A stretch of DNA of 64,000 bases. Origin: Hymenobacter sp. YIM 151500-1. GTDB lineage: Bacteria > Bacteroidota > Bacteroidia > Cytophagales > Hymenobacteraceae. This document shows, piece by piece, positions 26,001 to 34,846 of the stretch (its first letter is position 1; each line of letters opens with the position of its first letter). Made by a program: the position numbers and the translations under genes. The stretch is taken from NCBI RefSeq assembly GCF_025979885.1, contig NZ_CP110139.1, positions 1 to 64,000 of the forward strand. The letters run 5' to 3'. The notes below the pieces were generated by a model. That model did no database searches. It was not told the origin of the DNA and saw only the letters and a list, made by a program, of their open reading frames with translations.

Positions 26001-26333
26001 ACCGAAACCCGTGATAACTACCTCGCTGAGTTGCTTGGTGTCTGGGGCCAAAGCCACGTTGATGGCGCCCTCGGCAATAGGCCGCTCCAGTGCTATGTAG
26101 CCAACCGAGCTAAACGAGAGCGTGGTGGCATCAGCCGGTGCAGTAAGTGAGAAGGTTCCATCTGAGTTAGTCGAAACCCCATTGGTTGTGCCTTTAACCA
26201 GTACTGTGACTCCTGGCAACCCTTCACCTGTGGTGCGGTCAGTAACCCGCCCAGAGATGGTACGAGTTTGGGCAGAAACCTGGACCACACTTATTGCAGC
26301 CAAGGATAGCCCGATTAGTAAGTTTTTTTTCAT
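23094..26333 (-). CDS. SusC/RagA TonB-dependent outer-membrane transporter 1
   Basis: TonB-driven importer of 1079 residues. A signal peptide ends at SAQ (about 22). A carboxypeptidase-regulatory-like domain (GRVTDRTTGEGLPGVTVLVKG, about 28-48 onward) precedes the plug, which starts at SEVVITGFGGSQ. The beta-barrel ends with VGVNFGF. The N-terminal domain closely matches the SusC gene at 28584-31724 in protein sequence, but at DNA level it has drifted ordinarily. It is the first gene of a two-gene operon with the SusD gene downstream. Upstream is a 275-bp AT-rich space. Confidence 0.95.
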   Translation of the reverse strand: MKKNLLIGLSLAAISVVQVSAQTRTISGRVTDRTTGEGLPGVTVLVKGTTNGVSTNSDGTFSLTAPADATTLSFSSVGYIALERPIAEGAINVALAPDTKQLSEVVITGFGGSQERRTVTGAIASVKAQEVENLPVASVDQALQGRAAGVQISQNSGTPGSGISVRIRGAGSITAGSEPLYVVDGIPINTGSYSSVGVGNQQTNALADLNPNDIESFEVLKDAASTAPFGSRGANGVVIITTKRGRAQQTRVNFNYYTGFAETWRRVPGLTGQQQTELFLEMVQNRYPRNAQGQIIASNISALPWRSYADLAAFNFSEASTRNNGGVLEAVDNGDGIRDVSVFQNPSTAPSTNWQDEIFRRAPVSNYEISFAGGNEKTRFRMSGGFFDQKGIIIESGFKRLSGRFNLDHNVSTRVRTGFSIGVNRAYNNRIQNDNNINGVLSAAVLVASDIPIFRADGSYAKDPGASTENPLAAAREPLISAINSRIIGTQYTELEFIKNLTYRATFGLDYINFDDRTFFPTTTNTGRGVNGSAFAANTQDLNFNHISAFNYTKLFGEQHNVTAQAVVEYQQSRQRTISASATNFPGNSIRELTAGAQKTGASTTGTGYNLFGSFLRLNYSFADKYLIGGTIRRDISSRFGRKNRVGWFPGASIGWRVLEEGFLKDKTPMSELKLRASYGSNGNQDINNFAALSLISPGANYNGVAGLSPSQLGNDLLTWESSDMINVGLDLGFFDNRLLFIADAYRRDARELLLTQTLPSNSGFLGVLSNVGKLRNQGLELSLTTVNVRNAQEGGFEWNTNFNLTFNRNEVLRLAGPPQGAGFASWLEVGQPLGAFRGYRVEKIFQTQEEIDALDRAAQAQYGATARYQSAATRPGDIKFRDINGRDANGNLTGQPDGLITGDDQEILGSGQPDFFGGVNNTLRYKGFDLTVFVQYQYGNEVYNNTRAFSEGMNGVFGQSATVLNRWTPNNTNTDIPRAVLGDPNNNRRVSDRFIEDGSYVRLRNVRLGYSLPRALASRARLNNVSLYVQAQNLLTFTDYSGFDPEVNTFSGSNISLGTDFLTFPQARSYTVGVNFGF

Positions 26334-26372
26334 GAAAAGGTGTGTTTTGTTAGGGGATACAAGTCAATTAAA

Positions 26373-26380
26373 CAAAAATA
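26373..26380 (-). promoter_or_regulatory. Possible -7 box for susC 1
   Basis: Minus strand reads TATTTTTG, matching TAnnTTTG, 40 bases upstream of the ATG at 26333, in an AT-rich region (26334-26548) without genes. AT-richness raises the chance of a random match. Confidence 0.3.
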
Positions 26381-26548
26381 AGTAACAAAAGCGTAAAGAA
26401 TACATCGATTAAATGATAATATTATAAAATCAAGTAGTAATAAATATTTAAGTATAATGATAATACCCTCTCACGAGGCCATATTATGTAAATAATCATA
26501 AAGAATGTTGTACTATTTTAATAATTAAAATTAACAGTTTTAATGAAA

Positions 26549-26579
26549 AAAGGCCCTGACTATTAGAGTCAGGACCTTT
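26549..26579 (-). terminator. Intrinsic terminator after the small lipoprotein gene
   Basis: AAAGGCCCTGACT (26549-26561) pairs with AGTCAGGACCTTT (26567-26579) with one wobble. On the minus strand it is followed by a T-rich run, which ends the susC2-susD2-lipoprotein operon. Confidence 0.75.
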
Positions 26580-26608
26580 CTAAATACAAAGTTGAAAAGG
26601 TCGTGCTT

Positions 26609-27070
26609 TTAACGCACCACTACCGCCGTAAAGGTTCGCTGCTCAACGCGGCCGTCGGCAAGTGTGGCTTGAACAAGTAACGTATACGTGTTTGCACTAC
26701 GGCTGGAATTTGGGTTCGTGCCAGCACCAACCACTGGGCCATCAGCTGTATTTCGCAAGGCGGAGGCCGGCACGTTGAGAGTAGCCGTCCCATTGCTTAC
26801 CGGGAGAGTGGCAACGTCAACCAAGCGAACTGTGGAGCCGACCAAGTAGCGGCTTACAACTTTCAAAGATGTTGGCTGCTCACCTTGCAAGGTAATCTTA
26901 AGCGTGACGGGGGTATTGAGTCTAAAGTCAGCAGCACCTAGATCAATATTATCATTAAAGATGATATTGGTGCGGGGAGCATCTTCCAAGTCCGGCTCTT
27001 CTTTTTCGCAAGAACTTAGAGTAATAAATGCGAGAAAAAGAAAGAAGAAATAGTGCCAGTGCTTTTTCAT
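26609..27070 (-). CDS. Small exported lipoprotein of the SusC/D operon
   Basis: A 153-residue lipoprotein: hydrophobic signal followed by lipobox ending at Cys21 (ITLSSC), then acidic EKEEPDLED, typical of surface-exported lipoproteins in this phylum. The mature part has strand-like segments (PVTLKITLQG, SLKVVSRYLVG, TYTLLVQATLADG) compatible with an Ig-like or SusE/F-type beta fold. It starts 25 bases after the stop codon of the SusD gene at 27096-28562 and is the last gene of that operon. It may be an accessory binding protein; no family is recognised. Confidence 0.75.
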   Translation of the reverse strand: MKKHWHYFFFLFLAFITLSSCEKEEPDLEDAPRTNIIFNDNIDLGAADFRLNTPVTLKITLQGEQPTSLKVVSRYLVGSTVRLVDVATLPVSNGTATLNVPASALRNTADGPVVGAGTNPNSSRSANTYTLLVQATLADGRVEQRTFTAVVVR

Positions 27071-27095
27071 GAAGCAGTATGTTTTAAAGAGGAAA

Positions 27096-28562
27096 TTATT
27101 GACCTGGATCCCAGAATACTTTCGGCGTAATCAGGTCGGCAGGGGTGCGGGCAGGCGTGTTCTCCGGATTGGTAACACGCTCGAGGTCCGAGTACGGGAG
27201 AATGCGTGGAATCCGGGCTAGCACCGCGTTTGAAGCCAGTGAAAGGGCTGGGAAGCCTGTGCGGCGCCAGTCAGACCAAGGCTCCATAGCTACTCCGTAG
27301 TTGGCAACAAATTTCTCCTCAATGATCAGGCGAAGCGCGTCGGCTTGGGCAGTAGCAGCAGCAAAGGCGGCTGAGCGGGCTGTTACATAGGTTGTAACAT
27401 CAGCCGCTGCTACACCAGCCATTTCCATAGAAGCACGAATTCCATTTTCAAAGAAAGTGCGAGCTACGGGCGCATTACCAGTCCGCAGATTGTGCTCAGC
27501 TAAAATGAACTGATATTCAGCGTACGTGAACATGCGTATTGGCGCATCGCCCGCATACGCAGTGCCGGTCAGCGCACCGCGCAAATACGTGTTCATGCGC
27601 GAAAAATTCACGGCCTGAACCACACCCGTTCCATTTTGCACACCGATATACTGAGTGGAGCTAGGAGCTAAGGTGAAATAAGTCGGCCGGCGTGGATCGT
27701 TTGTCGAGTTCATTAAGTTCACCAGCGTCGTGCTGGGGAAAAACGTGCTCTGACGACGGTTCTCAAACTGGTCGATGGGGTTCTGGCGGCCTGAAGTGGC
27801 TTCAAACCGCATCTGGAAGTTATCACCCACGTTCCGCATAAGCAACGCATTGCTGGACAGCAGCGCGTTGATACGCGTAGTAGCCTGACTGCTCAGCTTA
27901 GGATAGTGGTGGATGAACAGGCGAAGCTTAACCGTGTTGGCAAACCGGATCCACTTGTCGAGGTCTCCATTGTAGATAAGGTCATCCGCACCAGGTTTAA
28001 GGGTAGAATTCTTACCTAAGTCAGCAATACCGGCATCTAGCAAAGCCAGAGCCCCTGCATACACCGCCTCCGATGACTGGTAGCGGGGTTTCACATTTTC
28101 CTCGAACTTAAGCGCATCTTCCAGGGGCACGTCGCCAAAGGCATCGGCTGCAATAGCGAATAAAAAGCCCTGCATGATTTTGCCGATGCCTGAGTACGCG
28201 GGGCTGGTGCTTTCGGTCTGCGTGATAAGCTTCTGGGCGTCAGCCAGAGCGCCGCCGTACAAGTTGGTGCGCCACAGGTTGTTTATGTCTGTGGCTGTGA
28301 TGTTGTAGCGGTCAAACTCGACCGTCTGGGTACCTAACCCGCCCTGGCCGGCAAACTGCTGAACGAACAGTGAGCTGTAACGGTGGATGTCGGAACCCAT
28401 CAAAAAGGACAGCTGCGTCTCAGCCGATACCAGGATGTTGGTAGGCTGCGGGTTCAGCACCGAGTTAGGACTCTGATTGACGTTCAGGAAATCGTCGCAG
28501 GAGCCCAGCAGTCCCAACGAAGCTGTTAGAGCCAGGTATTTAGTGAAGCGAGGGAATCGCAT
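27096..28562 (-). CDS. SusD-like lipoprotein 2 (SusD-like_2 group)
   Basis: A 488-residue outer-membrane lipoprotein with lipobox Cys22 (LGLLGSC). The N-terminal motif FLNVNQSPNSV and later segments such as GFLFAIAADAFGDVPL and ANYGVAMEPWSDWRRTGFPAL are typical of the SusD/RagB group often called SusD-like_2. Relatives usually act with SusC transporters for glycans or peptides. It begins 21 bases after the stop codon of the SusC at 28584-31724 and precedes the small lipoprotein gene. It resembles the SusD at 33325-34791 more than the other two SusD proteins in the window. Confidence 0.93.
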   Translation of the reverse strand: MRFPRFTKYLALTASLGLLGSCDDFLNVNQSPNSVLNPQPTNILVSAETQLSFLMGSDIHRYSSLFVQQFAGQGGLGTQTVEFDRYNITATDINNLWRTNLYGGALADAQKLITQTESTSPAYSGIGKIMQGFLFAIAADAFGDVPLEDALKFEENVKPRYQSSEAVYAGALALLDAGIADLGKNSTLKPGADDLIYNGDLDKWIRFANTVKLRLFIHHYPKLSSQATTRINALLSSNALLMRNVGDNFQMRFEATSGRQNPIDQFENRRQSTFFPSTTLVNLMNSTNDPRRPTYFTLAPSSTQYIGVQNGTGVVQAVNFSRMNTYLRGALTGTAYAGDAPIRMFTYAEYQFILAEHNLRTGNAPVARTFFENGIRASMEMAGVAAADVTTYVTARSAAFAAATAQADALRLIIEEKFVANYGVAMEPWSDWRRTGFPALSLASNAVLARIPRILPYSDLERVTNPENTPARTPADLITPKVFWDPGQ

Positions 28563-28583
28563 GTAGGAGCAAAAATTAAATGG

Positions 28584-31500
28584 TTAGAAAGTCATGCGCA
28601 GCGAGGCACCGTACGTCCGGGATTGGGGTAGCGCGTTAAACTCCAGGCCTTGCGAGTTGCTTACCCCTTGGGCATTAACTTCCGGGTCGATGTGCGGTAC
28701 GTTCGGGGCGTACAGGAACAGGTTACGGGCATTGATTCCCAGTTCAACTCCACCAATAAAGGTCTTGTCCAGTAACGTTTTGGGCAGAGCATAGGTCAGG
28801 GCTACCTCCCGTAGACGGAGCCAAGAAGCATCGAAGACGACAAACTCAGCGCGGCCGAAACCATACATGTCGTTGAAGTAGTCTTCGGCCCGAATTTGGG
28901 TGGTGTTAGGACGGCCATCGGCCGTAACCCCTTTGATAACGTACAGTCGGTCGCGGTCCGCAGTTTCCTCGGCAGCGCCTTGGCGACGCAGGTCGCTCAC
29001 GTTACGCGAGATGATGTCGCCGCCGTAGCGAATATCCAGCAGCGTATTCAGCGACAACCCTTTCCACGTGAAGGTGTTAGTGATACCGCCCGTCCAGTCG
29101 GGGTTGGGGTCACCAACAATTTTGTTGTCGAGGGCCAACTGGGCACGGCCGTTGGCATCAACCAGCAGCTGGCCATCGGCGGCACGCTGGAAAACGGAGC
29201 CGAAGATAACCCCGTACGGTTGGCCGGCAATCAGGCGGGTACTTGGCGTAGTGAAGCCACCCAGCGTGATTTGGTCAACACCGGGAGCCAGTGACAACAC
29301 GTTGTTGCGGATGCGTGACCAGTTGAAGGAGTTGCTGTACGTGAAGCTTCCAATCTTAACCGGCGTCGAGTTGAGCAGTACTTCAAAACCTTTCGACTCC
29401 ATCTTGCCAATATTCTGGAAGATGTTGGTGAAGCCCGAGGCCCCGGCTACTGGCACCTCAAAGATGATGTCGCGGCTGCGCTGGTTGAAGTACGTTGCCT
29501 CAAGGGTTACCCGATTGTTGAACAGGCCGATGTCGGTACCAACTTCGTAGGTTGTGGTGAACTCCGGACCTAGATTGGCATTGCCGGCGGTGCTGCTAAA
29601 CGTTTGCCCGGTAAATCCGCGGAATGGAAATTGAATCGCCGGGCCGAAGCCGTCGGCAGGTCCCTCAGGGTTGTAGTAGGTTTGAGTTCTGTACTCCGGG
29701 GCTTCCCGGCCTACTTGCGCTACTGCCCCACGAACCTTCAGCAAAGAGAAATACTTCGAGTCTTTTAAGCCAGAAAAGGCCTCAGACAGCACTAAGCTAC
29801 CTGATGCGCTGGGATAGAAGTAAGAACGCTTATCTGGGTTAAAGGTAGAAGACCAGTCATTGCGGCCTGTGAGGTTTAGGAAAGCGAATTTTCGGTAGTC
29901 AAGTTGTAAGTCACCGTACACACCAATCAAGCGGCGTTCAAAACGTTCACCCAAAGGGAAATAGGTGAGTGTGTTATTGATGTTATTGAAGCCCCGAACT
30001 TGGATATCAGTGCCAGTTACGCGCACTTCCGTGCTACGACGCTGATTGATTTCATTTCCTAGCAACAGGCGTATCCCCAAATCTTCCGTGATATTGCGCC
30101 GCAGGTTGATGTTGAAGTAAGAATTCAACTCCCGCCGATTTAGAGTGCCTTCCCGGATAGTGCCAACTAGACTGGGTAGCGTATTATCAATGAAGTTAGC
30201 GCGACTGTCTCTGGGGCTCACTAGTTGGTAGCCTTGGGTTGACACGTCCGTGCCGATGCGGTAATCAACAGATAGCCAGTCAGTGAAATCGTAAGCAATA
30301 CTGGCGTTACCTACTACACGGTTCACCTCATCGTTATACACGTTGTTTTTGATGGTCCACAGTGGGTTATCATCATTGCTGTACCACGTGTTGTTAACGT
30401 TAGGCGTACCGCCGGGCGAGTTGAGCGTCTGCTGGCCCCCGTTCGTTGATAGTTCAAACGGGTACTTGCGCAGGTCATACGTGCGGGGTAGGAACCAGGA
30501 ACGGAAGAACGGGTTCGACAGCTGGTTACCCTGCGGTGTGCGCTTGGAGCGGGAGTTCGTATAAATCACGTTGACACCCGAGCGCAGCTTTTCCGTCAGG
30601 TTAGCCGAAGCGTTCAGGGTAAGCGTGTTCCGCTTCAGGTCGTTATTGTCCAGGATGCCAACTTCATGCAGGTTGCCGTAGGAAGCATAATACCGGGTCC
30701 GCTCCGTAGCGCCCGACAGCGAAACGTTGTTTTGGAAGTTGGAGCCCGTTTTGAAAATACTTTCTACGTTATCGGGGCTGATGGTAAAGGCTTCCTGCTC
30801 ACCCCGGAAGTTGGTGATGGTTTGGCCGGTTGCCCGCGGGCCCCACGAACCCTGCGCCAGCACGTTGAAGGCTCCACCCGTACCCTGGCCGTAAATGTTC
30901 TGGTATTCGGGTAGGCGTCCTACTCTCACCACGTTGTAGTTGGAGAGTACGGTAATCGTCTGCCCTTTGGCACCGGCCCGAGCCCCTTTCTTAGTGGTAA
31001 TCAGGATAGCACCGGAAGCAGCCCGTGAGCCATACAGAACTGCCGCTGCCGGACCTTTCAGAATCGATACACTTTCGATGTCATCCTGGTTGATGTCCAC
31101 GGCGCGGTTGGAGTTAGACACGCCCGCCTGCAAGGCATTGCCACCACCGCTGTTGTCGATGGGGTTGCCGTCGATTACAAACAGGGGCTGGTTGCTGCCA
31201 GTGAATGTCGTGAAGCCACGGATAAAGATGTTGGACGACGAGCCCACCATACCGTTGGACGCCTGCACCCGTACTCCGGCAACCTTGCCGGCCAGCGAGT
31301 TAACAACGTTGGTAGCGCGTGCCTGCACCAACTCTTCGGCCTTTATCTCGGCAACGGAGATGCCCAGGCCTTTTTTCTCCTGCTCCCGGCCAAGTGCAGT
31401 TACAACTACTTCGCTGAGCTGCTTGGTGTCCGGAGAAAGCCCAACATTGATCTGGCTGTCTGAGCCAATCGATTTTTCAACCGAAATGTACCCTACGGAG

Positions 31501-31724
31501 CTAATGGCAAGGGTGCCACCCTCTTGCGGCACTGACAGAGTAAATGTGCCATCCGAGTTGGTAGATACCCCGTTGCTGGTGCCTTTAAGCAACACGGTAA
31601 CCCCCGGTAATCCTTCACCCGTAGTGCGGTCTGTTACTCGCCCGGAGACGCTCCGGGTCTGGGCCACCCCCTGGACAACGCTAATAGCTGCCAAGGGAAG
31701 CCCGATGAGTAGGTTTCTTCTCAT
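28584..31724 (-). CDS. SusC/RagA TonB-dependent outer-membrane transporter 2
   Basis: TonB-dependent importer of 1046 residues: signal peptide to about residue 21 (VAQ), a carboxypeptidase-regulatory-like domain (GRVTDRTTGEGLPGVTVLLKG), plug beginning SEVVVTALGREQEKKGLG, and a barrel ending ASLRMTF. Its signal peptide and first domain closely match the SusC at 23094-26333, which suggests duplication followed by divergence of plug and barrel. The plug opening VVVTALGREQEKK is shared with the SusC at 34847-37966, so the proteins look like mosaics. It is first in a three-gene operon. Confidence 0.95.
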   Translation of the reverse strand: MRRNLLIGLPLAAISVVQGVAQTRSVSGRVTDRTTGEGLPGVTVLLKGTSNGVSTNSDGTFTLSVPQEGGTLAISSVGYISVEKSIGSDSQINVGLSPDTKQLSEVVVTALGREQEKKGLGISVAEIKAEELVQARATNVVNSLAGKVAGVRVQASNGMVGSSSNIFIRGFTTFTGSNQPLFVIDGNPIDNSGGGNALQAGVSNSNRAVDINQDDIESVSILKGPAAAVLYGSRAASGAILITTKKGARAGAKGQTITVLSNYNVVRVGRLPEYQNIYGQGTGGAFNVLAQGSWGPRATGQTITNFRGEQEAFTISPDNVESIFKTGSNFQNNVSLSGATERTRYYASYGNLHEVGILDNNDLKRNTLTLNASANLTEKLRSGVNVIYTNSRSKRTPQGNQLSNPFFRSWFLPRTYDLRKYPFELSTNGGQQTLNSPGGTPNVNNTWYSNDDNPLWTIKNNVYNDEVNRVVGNASIAYDFTDWLSVDYRIGTDVSTQGYQLVSPRDSRANFIDNTLPSLVGTIREGTLNRRELNSYFNINLRRNITEDLGIRLLLGNEINQRRSTEVRVTGTDIQVRGFNNINNTLTYFPLGERFERRLIGVYGDLQLDYRKFAFLNLTGRNDWSSTFNPDKRSYFYPSASGSLVLSEAFSGLKDSKYFSLLKVRGAVAQVGREAPEYRTQTYYNPEGPADGFGPAIQFPFRGFTGQTFSSTAGNANLGPEFTTTYEVGTDIGLFNNRVTLEATYFNQRSRDIIFEVPVAGASGFTNIFQNIGKMESKGFEVLLNSTPVKIGSFTYSNSFNWSRIRNNVLSLAPGVDQITLGGFTTPSTRLIAGQPYGVIFGSVFQRAADGQLLVDANGRAQLALDNKIVGDPNPDWTGGITNTFTWKGLSLNTLLDIRYGGDIISRNVSDLRRQGAAEETADRDRLYVIKGVTADGRPNTTQIRAEDYFNDMYGFGRAEFVVFDASWLRLREVALTYALPKTLLDKTFIGGVELGINARNLFLYAPNVPHIDPEVNAQGVSNSQGLEFNALPQSRTYGASLRMTF

Positions 31725-31847
31725 GAAATGGAAATGAGGTAGTAAGTGGAAGGTGAGTGAAAACGTACTTCTTGCGTTAAAAATAACAACAGATTACCTT
31801 ATTCAACCAAATTCTGTCAATTTTATGGTTGCGCTTAGCTATTTTAT

Positions 31848-33194
31848 TCAATTGCTCTTCTGTTCATCACCTGCTTCATAGGGAAGAAAGAGTATGATTA
31901 AGTTAAGCATTTCACTTCTGGACTCCATTAAATCTTGAGATATCACCATTTTTGGAGGGCTAAATGGGTTATTAGGGTTACTAGAGGTGTTATCGTAGAC
32001 TCCTTCTACCATAATAGTGGACCCAACAGGAATGCGTAGTAAACGCTTGAGACGATACGCCTCTTGCCAGCGAAAATCCCATTCAGGAATACTTACCAGG
32101 GGTAGTTGCTGCCCTTGAGGAGTTACAGCCCACGCTTTAAATCTCTTGCCTAATAAATGCATATGCGGCCACACGTATAGCACCGATAAATCCATACTGG
32201 TAGTTAGCTTAACCTGAAATTTCTTCACGCTATCAGCCGGAATAACAAGAGGTGGTTCAATTTCCCCGATACCACCCGATCCTATACTGGTAGCTTGAAT
32301 GGTCCGCTGAATAGGGGTCTTGGTAAAGTAAAAGTTGATTCGTGACCAATCGGTGGTGTCCTTGGCTGCAATGCCGTAATGCACAGTAAGCAGAATTACG
32401 CCACGGCGGGGCATGGTAAACCCGATACCTGCCGGGAAAGACTGGGGTGTGGCACCTGGTATCCAGCCGCCGTAATACACCACCTCCTGCATAAATGGCT
32501 GAAACTCGCCCAGGTTGGTTTGGAATTGGTCAGACAGCACGTAGTCGCTGCCAGCGTATATGTCGATGGTGTTTTCTACAGCCTGTACTGCAAAGTTGGC
32601 GTGATGAAGCAGCTGCCGGTTGCCGGGAATAAATTCTATGGCCTGAACCGCTTGTCCTGCCGGTAGCTCGAAGGGAATTTTGAACATGACAAATGTCTCC
32701 ATCCCGTTCCCCTTTATCTCCAGGACTTTTTTGGGTTTCAGCACCAAGTCGGGCGTGGTTTTCGTCCCGGCAAAAGACCGAGTAACGGGTTGAGGACTGC
32801 GCAGCTTAGGTCCCTGTGGTGCGCCCGCATCTACCCAGCGTTGAATCTGGTTGATTTCCTGATCCGTCAGGCGCCGCTCATTGGCAAACGAAACGTAATG
32901 CGGATCTGCCTTCCAGGGCGGCATGTACCGGCTCTTCGTGACGGCCTTAATTGTTTGTTTATGCCGGCTCACCTCCGCATAAGTAGTCAGCGGGAAGGGG
33001 CCTGCTCCGTTAGGCTTGTGGCAAGGCACGCAGTTGGTTTGAAGAATAGGGGCTATATGCTGACCATATGTAAGCTGCTCTGCCTTCTGCGCCTGCGTCT
33101 GAAAGACCAACATAATCAGTGTGCACAGCAGTCCCCATCCGGCTTTCAGTTTGCTGGTTAACTGATAATAGAAAGGAGCCGATAAGTGAGGCAT
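31848..33194 (-). CDS. Cytochrome c / type II copper monooxygenase-like exported protein
   Basis: A 448-residue exported protein with a signal segment (about 18-36, ending QTQAQ). One c-type heme motif is present: Cys55-Val-Pro-Cys58-His59, with Met91 (SRYMPPW) as the likely sixth ligand. The C-terminal two thirds resemble the fold of copper type II ascorbate-dependent monooxygenases, with candidate copper ligands in LLHHANFAV, LTVHYG and VWPHMHLLGKR. Heme could deliver electrons to copper. I chose the ATG at 33194; an earlier ATG at 33272 would overlap the terminator of the preceding gene. Reaction unknown; it lies between two SusC/D operons on the same strand. Confidence 0.75.
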   Translation of the reverse strand: MPHLSAPFYYQLTSKLKAGWGLLCTLIMLVFQTQAQKAEQLTYGQHIAPILQTNCVPCHKPNGAGPFPLTTYAEVSRHKQTIKAVTKSRYMPPWKADPHYVSFANERRLTDQEINQIQRWVDAGAPQGPKLRSPQPVTRSFAGTKTTPDLVLKPKKVLEIKGNGMETFVMFKIPFELPAGQAVQAIEFIPGNRQLLHHANFAVQAVENTIDIYAGSDYVLSDQFQTNLGEFQPFMQEVVYYGGWIPGATPQSFPAGIGFTMPRRGVILLTVHYGIAAKDTTDWSRINFYFTKTPIQRTIQATSIGSGGIGEIEPPLVIPADSVKKFQVKLTTSMDLSVLYVWPHMHLLGKRFKAWAVTPQGQQLPLVSIPEWDFRWQEAYRLKRLLRIPVGSTIMVEGVYDNTSSNPNNPFSPPKMVISQDLMESRSEMLNLIILFLPYEAGDEQKSN

Positions 33195-33271
33195 GTGTGA
33201 AATGGATGCGCGGATGAAAGAAGAAAAGTAGCTACAAAACGTAGAGCAGGCTACTATATAGGAATGATGCA

Positions 33272-33301
33272 AAAAGCCCCCGAAGAATTTCGAGGGCTTT
33301 T
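33272..33301 (-). terminator. Intrinsic terminator after susD 3
   Basis: AAAAGCCCCCGAA (33272-33284) pairs with TTCGAGGGCTTTT (33289-33301) with one mismatch. The A-run on the plus strand is the U-tract for the minus-strand susC3-susD3 operon. Confidence 0.75.
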
Positions 33302-33324
33302 GTACTAGTTACCTAAGTGAGAGA

Positions 33325-34791
33325 TTAAAACTTATCCCACCACAGCTTAGTCGTGAGTCGGTCGGCACCTTGGCGGGCAACTGCTTCGTTGTAGTTGGTT
33401 TGGTTCAGCGACTGCTCTTGAGCAGGGTAGATGAATCGCACCGGAATCCTGCCACCAGCGGCGGCCACGGGGTTGCGTGCTACAGTCAGCTGCGGATAAT
33501 CCAGCCGGCGCCATTCCGACCAAGCCTCCAAGCCCTGGCCAAACAGGGCAATCCACTTCTGCTCGCCAATGCTTTGCTTGTAGTTGGCGGCATTGTATAC
33601 CACACTAGGTTGAGCCAAATAGGTGGTGACAGCAGCTGCATCCGCAATGCCAAATTGGCTCATCGAAGCGCGAATGGCATTCTGGTATTCAGTAGCTGCA
33701 ACTCCGTTGCTTACAAAGCCGCGGGCAATGGCTTCTGCTTTGAAGAACAGTACCTCCGCATACGTCATAATGACGGCAGGCGCGGTTTCCCTTCTGAAGT
33801 AGTCGCCGACGAGGGAAGTGCTATCCAAACCCAGGGTCGCAGCCTGCGTGTTAGTCAAGCCATTCTGAACTCCTACAAACCATGACCGGCCCGGGCGATG
33901 CAACACTACAGAGTCAGCATAAACCAGCAGACGTGGGTCTTTTAAAGTCGTCAGCTTGTCAACTATGGTTTTGCTGATGCGGTGGTCGTCACGGGTTTTC
34001 CGGTTCTCGTGAACGGGATTGTTGTTCGGGAACGTCGTACTCAGGTATACTACCTGGGCATTGTCGATATTGCTGGTAAAGTGTACTCCGCTGTTCAGCA
34101 CTTCAGCAGCATGGGTACGCGCCAAAGCGGCATCGGCATCGGCAACCCGCATGGCCAGGCGCAAACGAAGGGAGTTGGCAAACTTTTTCCATTGCATCAT
34201 ACTGCCCCCATACATAATATCACCCTGAACAGCAGGCGTGTTCGAGTTAATCATGTCGGCGGCTGTTTTCAGGTCCGTTAGCAGGCCACGATAAACGTCT
34301 TCCTGCTTATCGTACTTCGGAGAAGCACTTCCTTCCTGCAAGCGCAGCGCTTCGGAGTAGGGAATGTCGCCGTACATATCCGTCAGCAGTGAGAAAAGCC
34401 AGGAGCGCATAATCAGGCCGACTGCTTGGTAGCCTTTATGGTCTTGCTCCTGCCCCAGGCTGATGACTTTATTGAAGTCCTGTAGGCCGCCGGCGTAAAA
34501 GCCGTCCCAGATATTCTGATAAGAGCCGGTCCGAAAAGCGTACCGGTCCTCATTAGTGTACTGAATTTTGGCCCAGTGCTGCACAATGAGCAGCCCCCCA
34601 TCCATATTTGCTTCTACATCCCAGTAGCGCGTTACATTGGAGCGTTGCGCATTAGTTAGAATGAGCGACGGAGTTCCAACCTCCGCGTCGTTGGTGTTCG
34701 TGTTGATTTCATCAAAATCCTGTTCGCAGGCACCCAAGGCCAACACCATGGGCAGGATTAGCGCCAATTTTTTATATCGAGAAAAGTTCAT
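33325..34791 (-). CDS. SusD-like lipoprotein 3 (SusD-like_2 group)
   Basis: A 488-residue lipoprotein with lipobox Cys22 (LALGAC) followed by EQDFDEINTNTNDAEVG, characteristic of SusD-like_2 proteins. Further typical segments are SWLFSLLTDMYGDIPYSEAL and WIALFGQGLEAWSEWRRLDYP. It begins 55 bases after the stop codon of the SusC at 34847-37966 and forms an operon with it. The gap is longer than the 18-26 bases in the other three pairs. Confidence 0.93.
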   Translation of the reverse strand: MNFSRYKKLALILPMVLALGACEQDFDEINTNTNDAEVGTPSLILTNAQRSNVTRYWDVEANMDGGLLIVQHWAKIQYTNEDRYAFRTGSYQNIWDGFYAGGLQDFNKVISLGQEQDHKGYQAVGLIMRSWLFSLLTDMYGDIPYSEALRLQEGSASPKYDKQEDVYRGLLTDLKTAADMINSNTPAVQGDIMYGGSMMQWKKFANSLRLRLAMRVADADAALARTHAAEVLNSGVHFTSNIDNAQVVYLSTTFPNNNPVHENRKTRDDHRISKTIVDKLTTLKDPRLLVYADSVVLHRPGRSWFVGVQNGLTNTQAATLGLDSTSLVGDYFRRETAPAVIMTYAEVLFFKAEAIARGFVSNGVAATEYQNAIRASMSQFGIADAAAVTTYLAQPSVVYNAANYKQSIGEQKWIALFGQGLEAWSEWRRLDYPQLTVARNPVAAAGGRIPVRFIYPAQEQSLNQTNYNEAVARQGADRLTTKLWWDKF

Positions 34792-34846
34792 GAGGAGGTC
34801 TGTAGCGAATTCGCCACCGAAACAGCGAATTCAGTCGAAACAGTTC

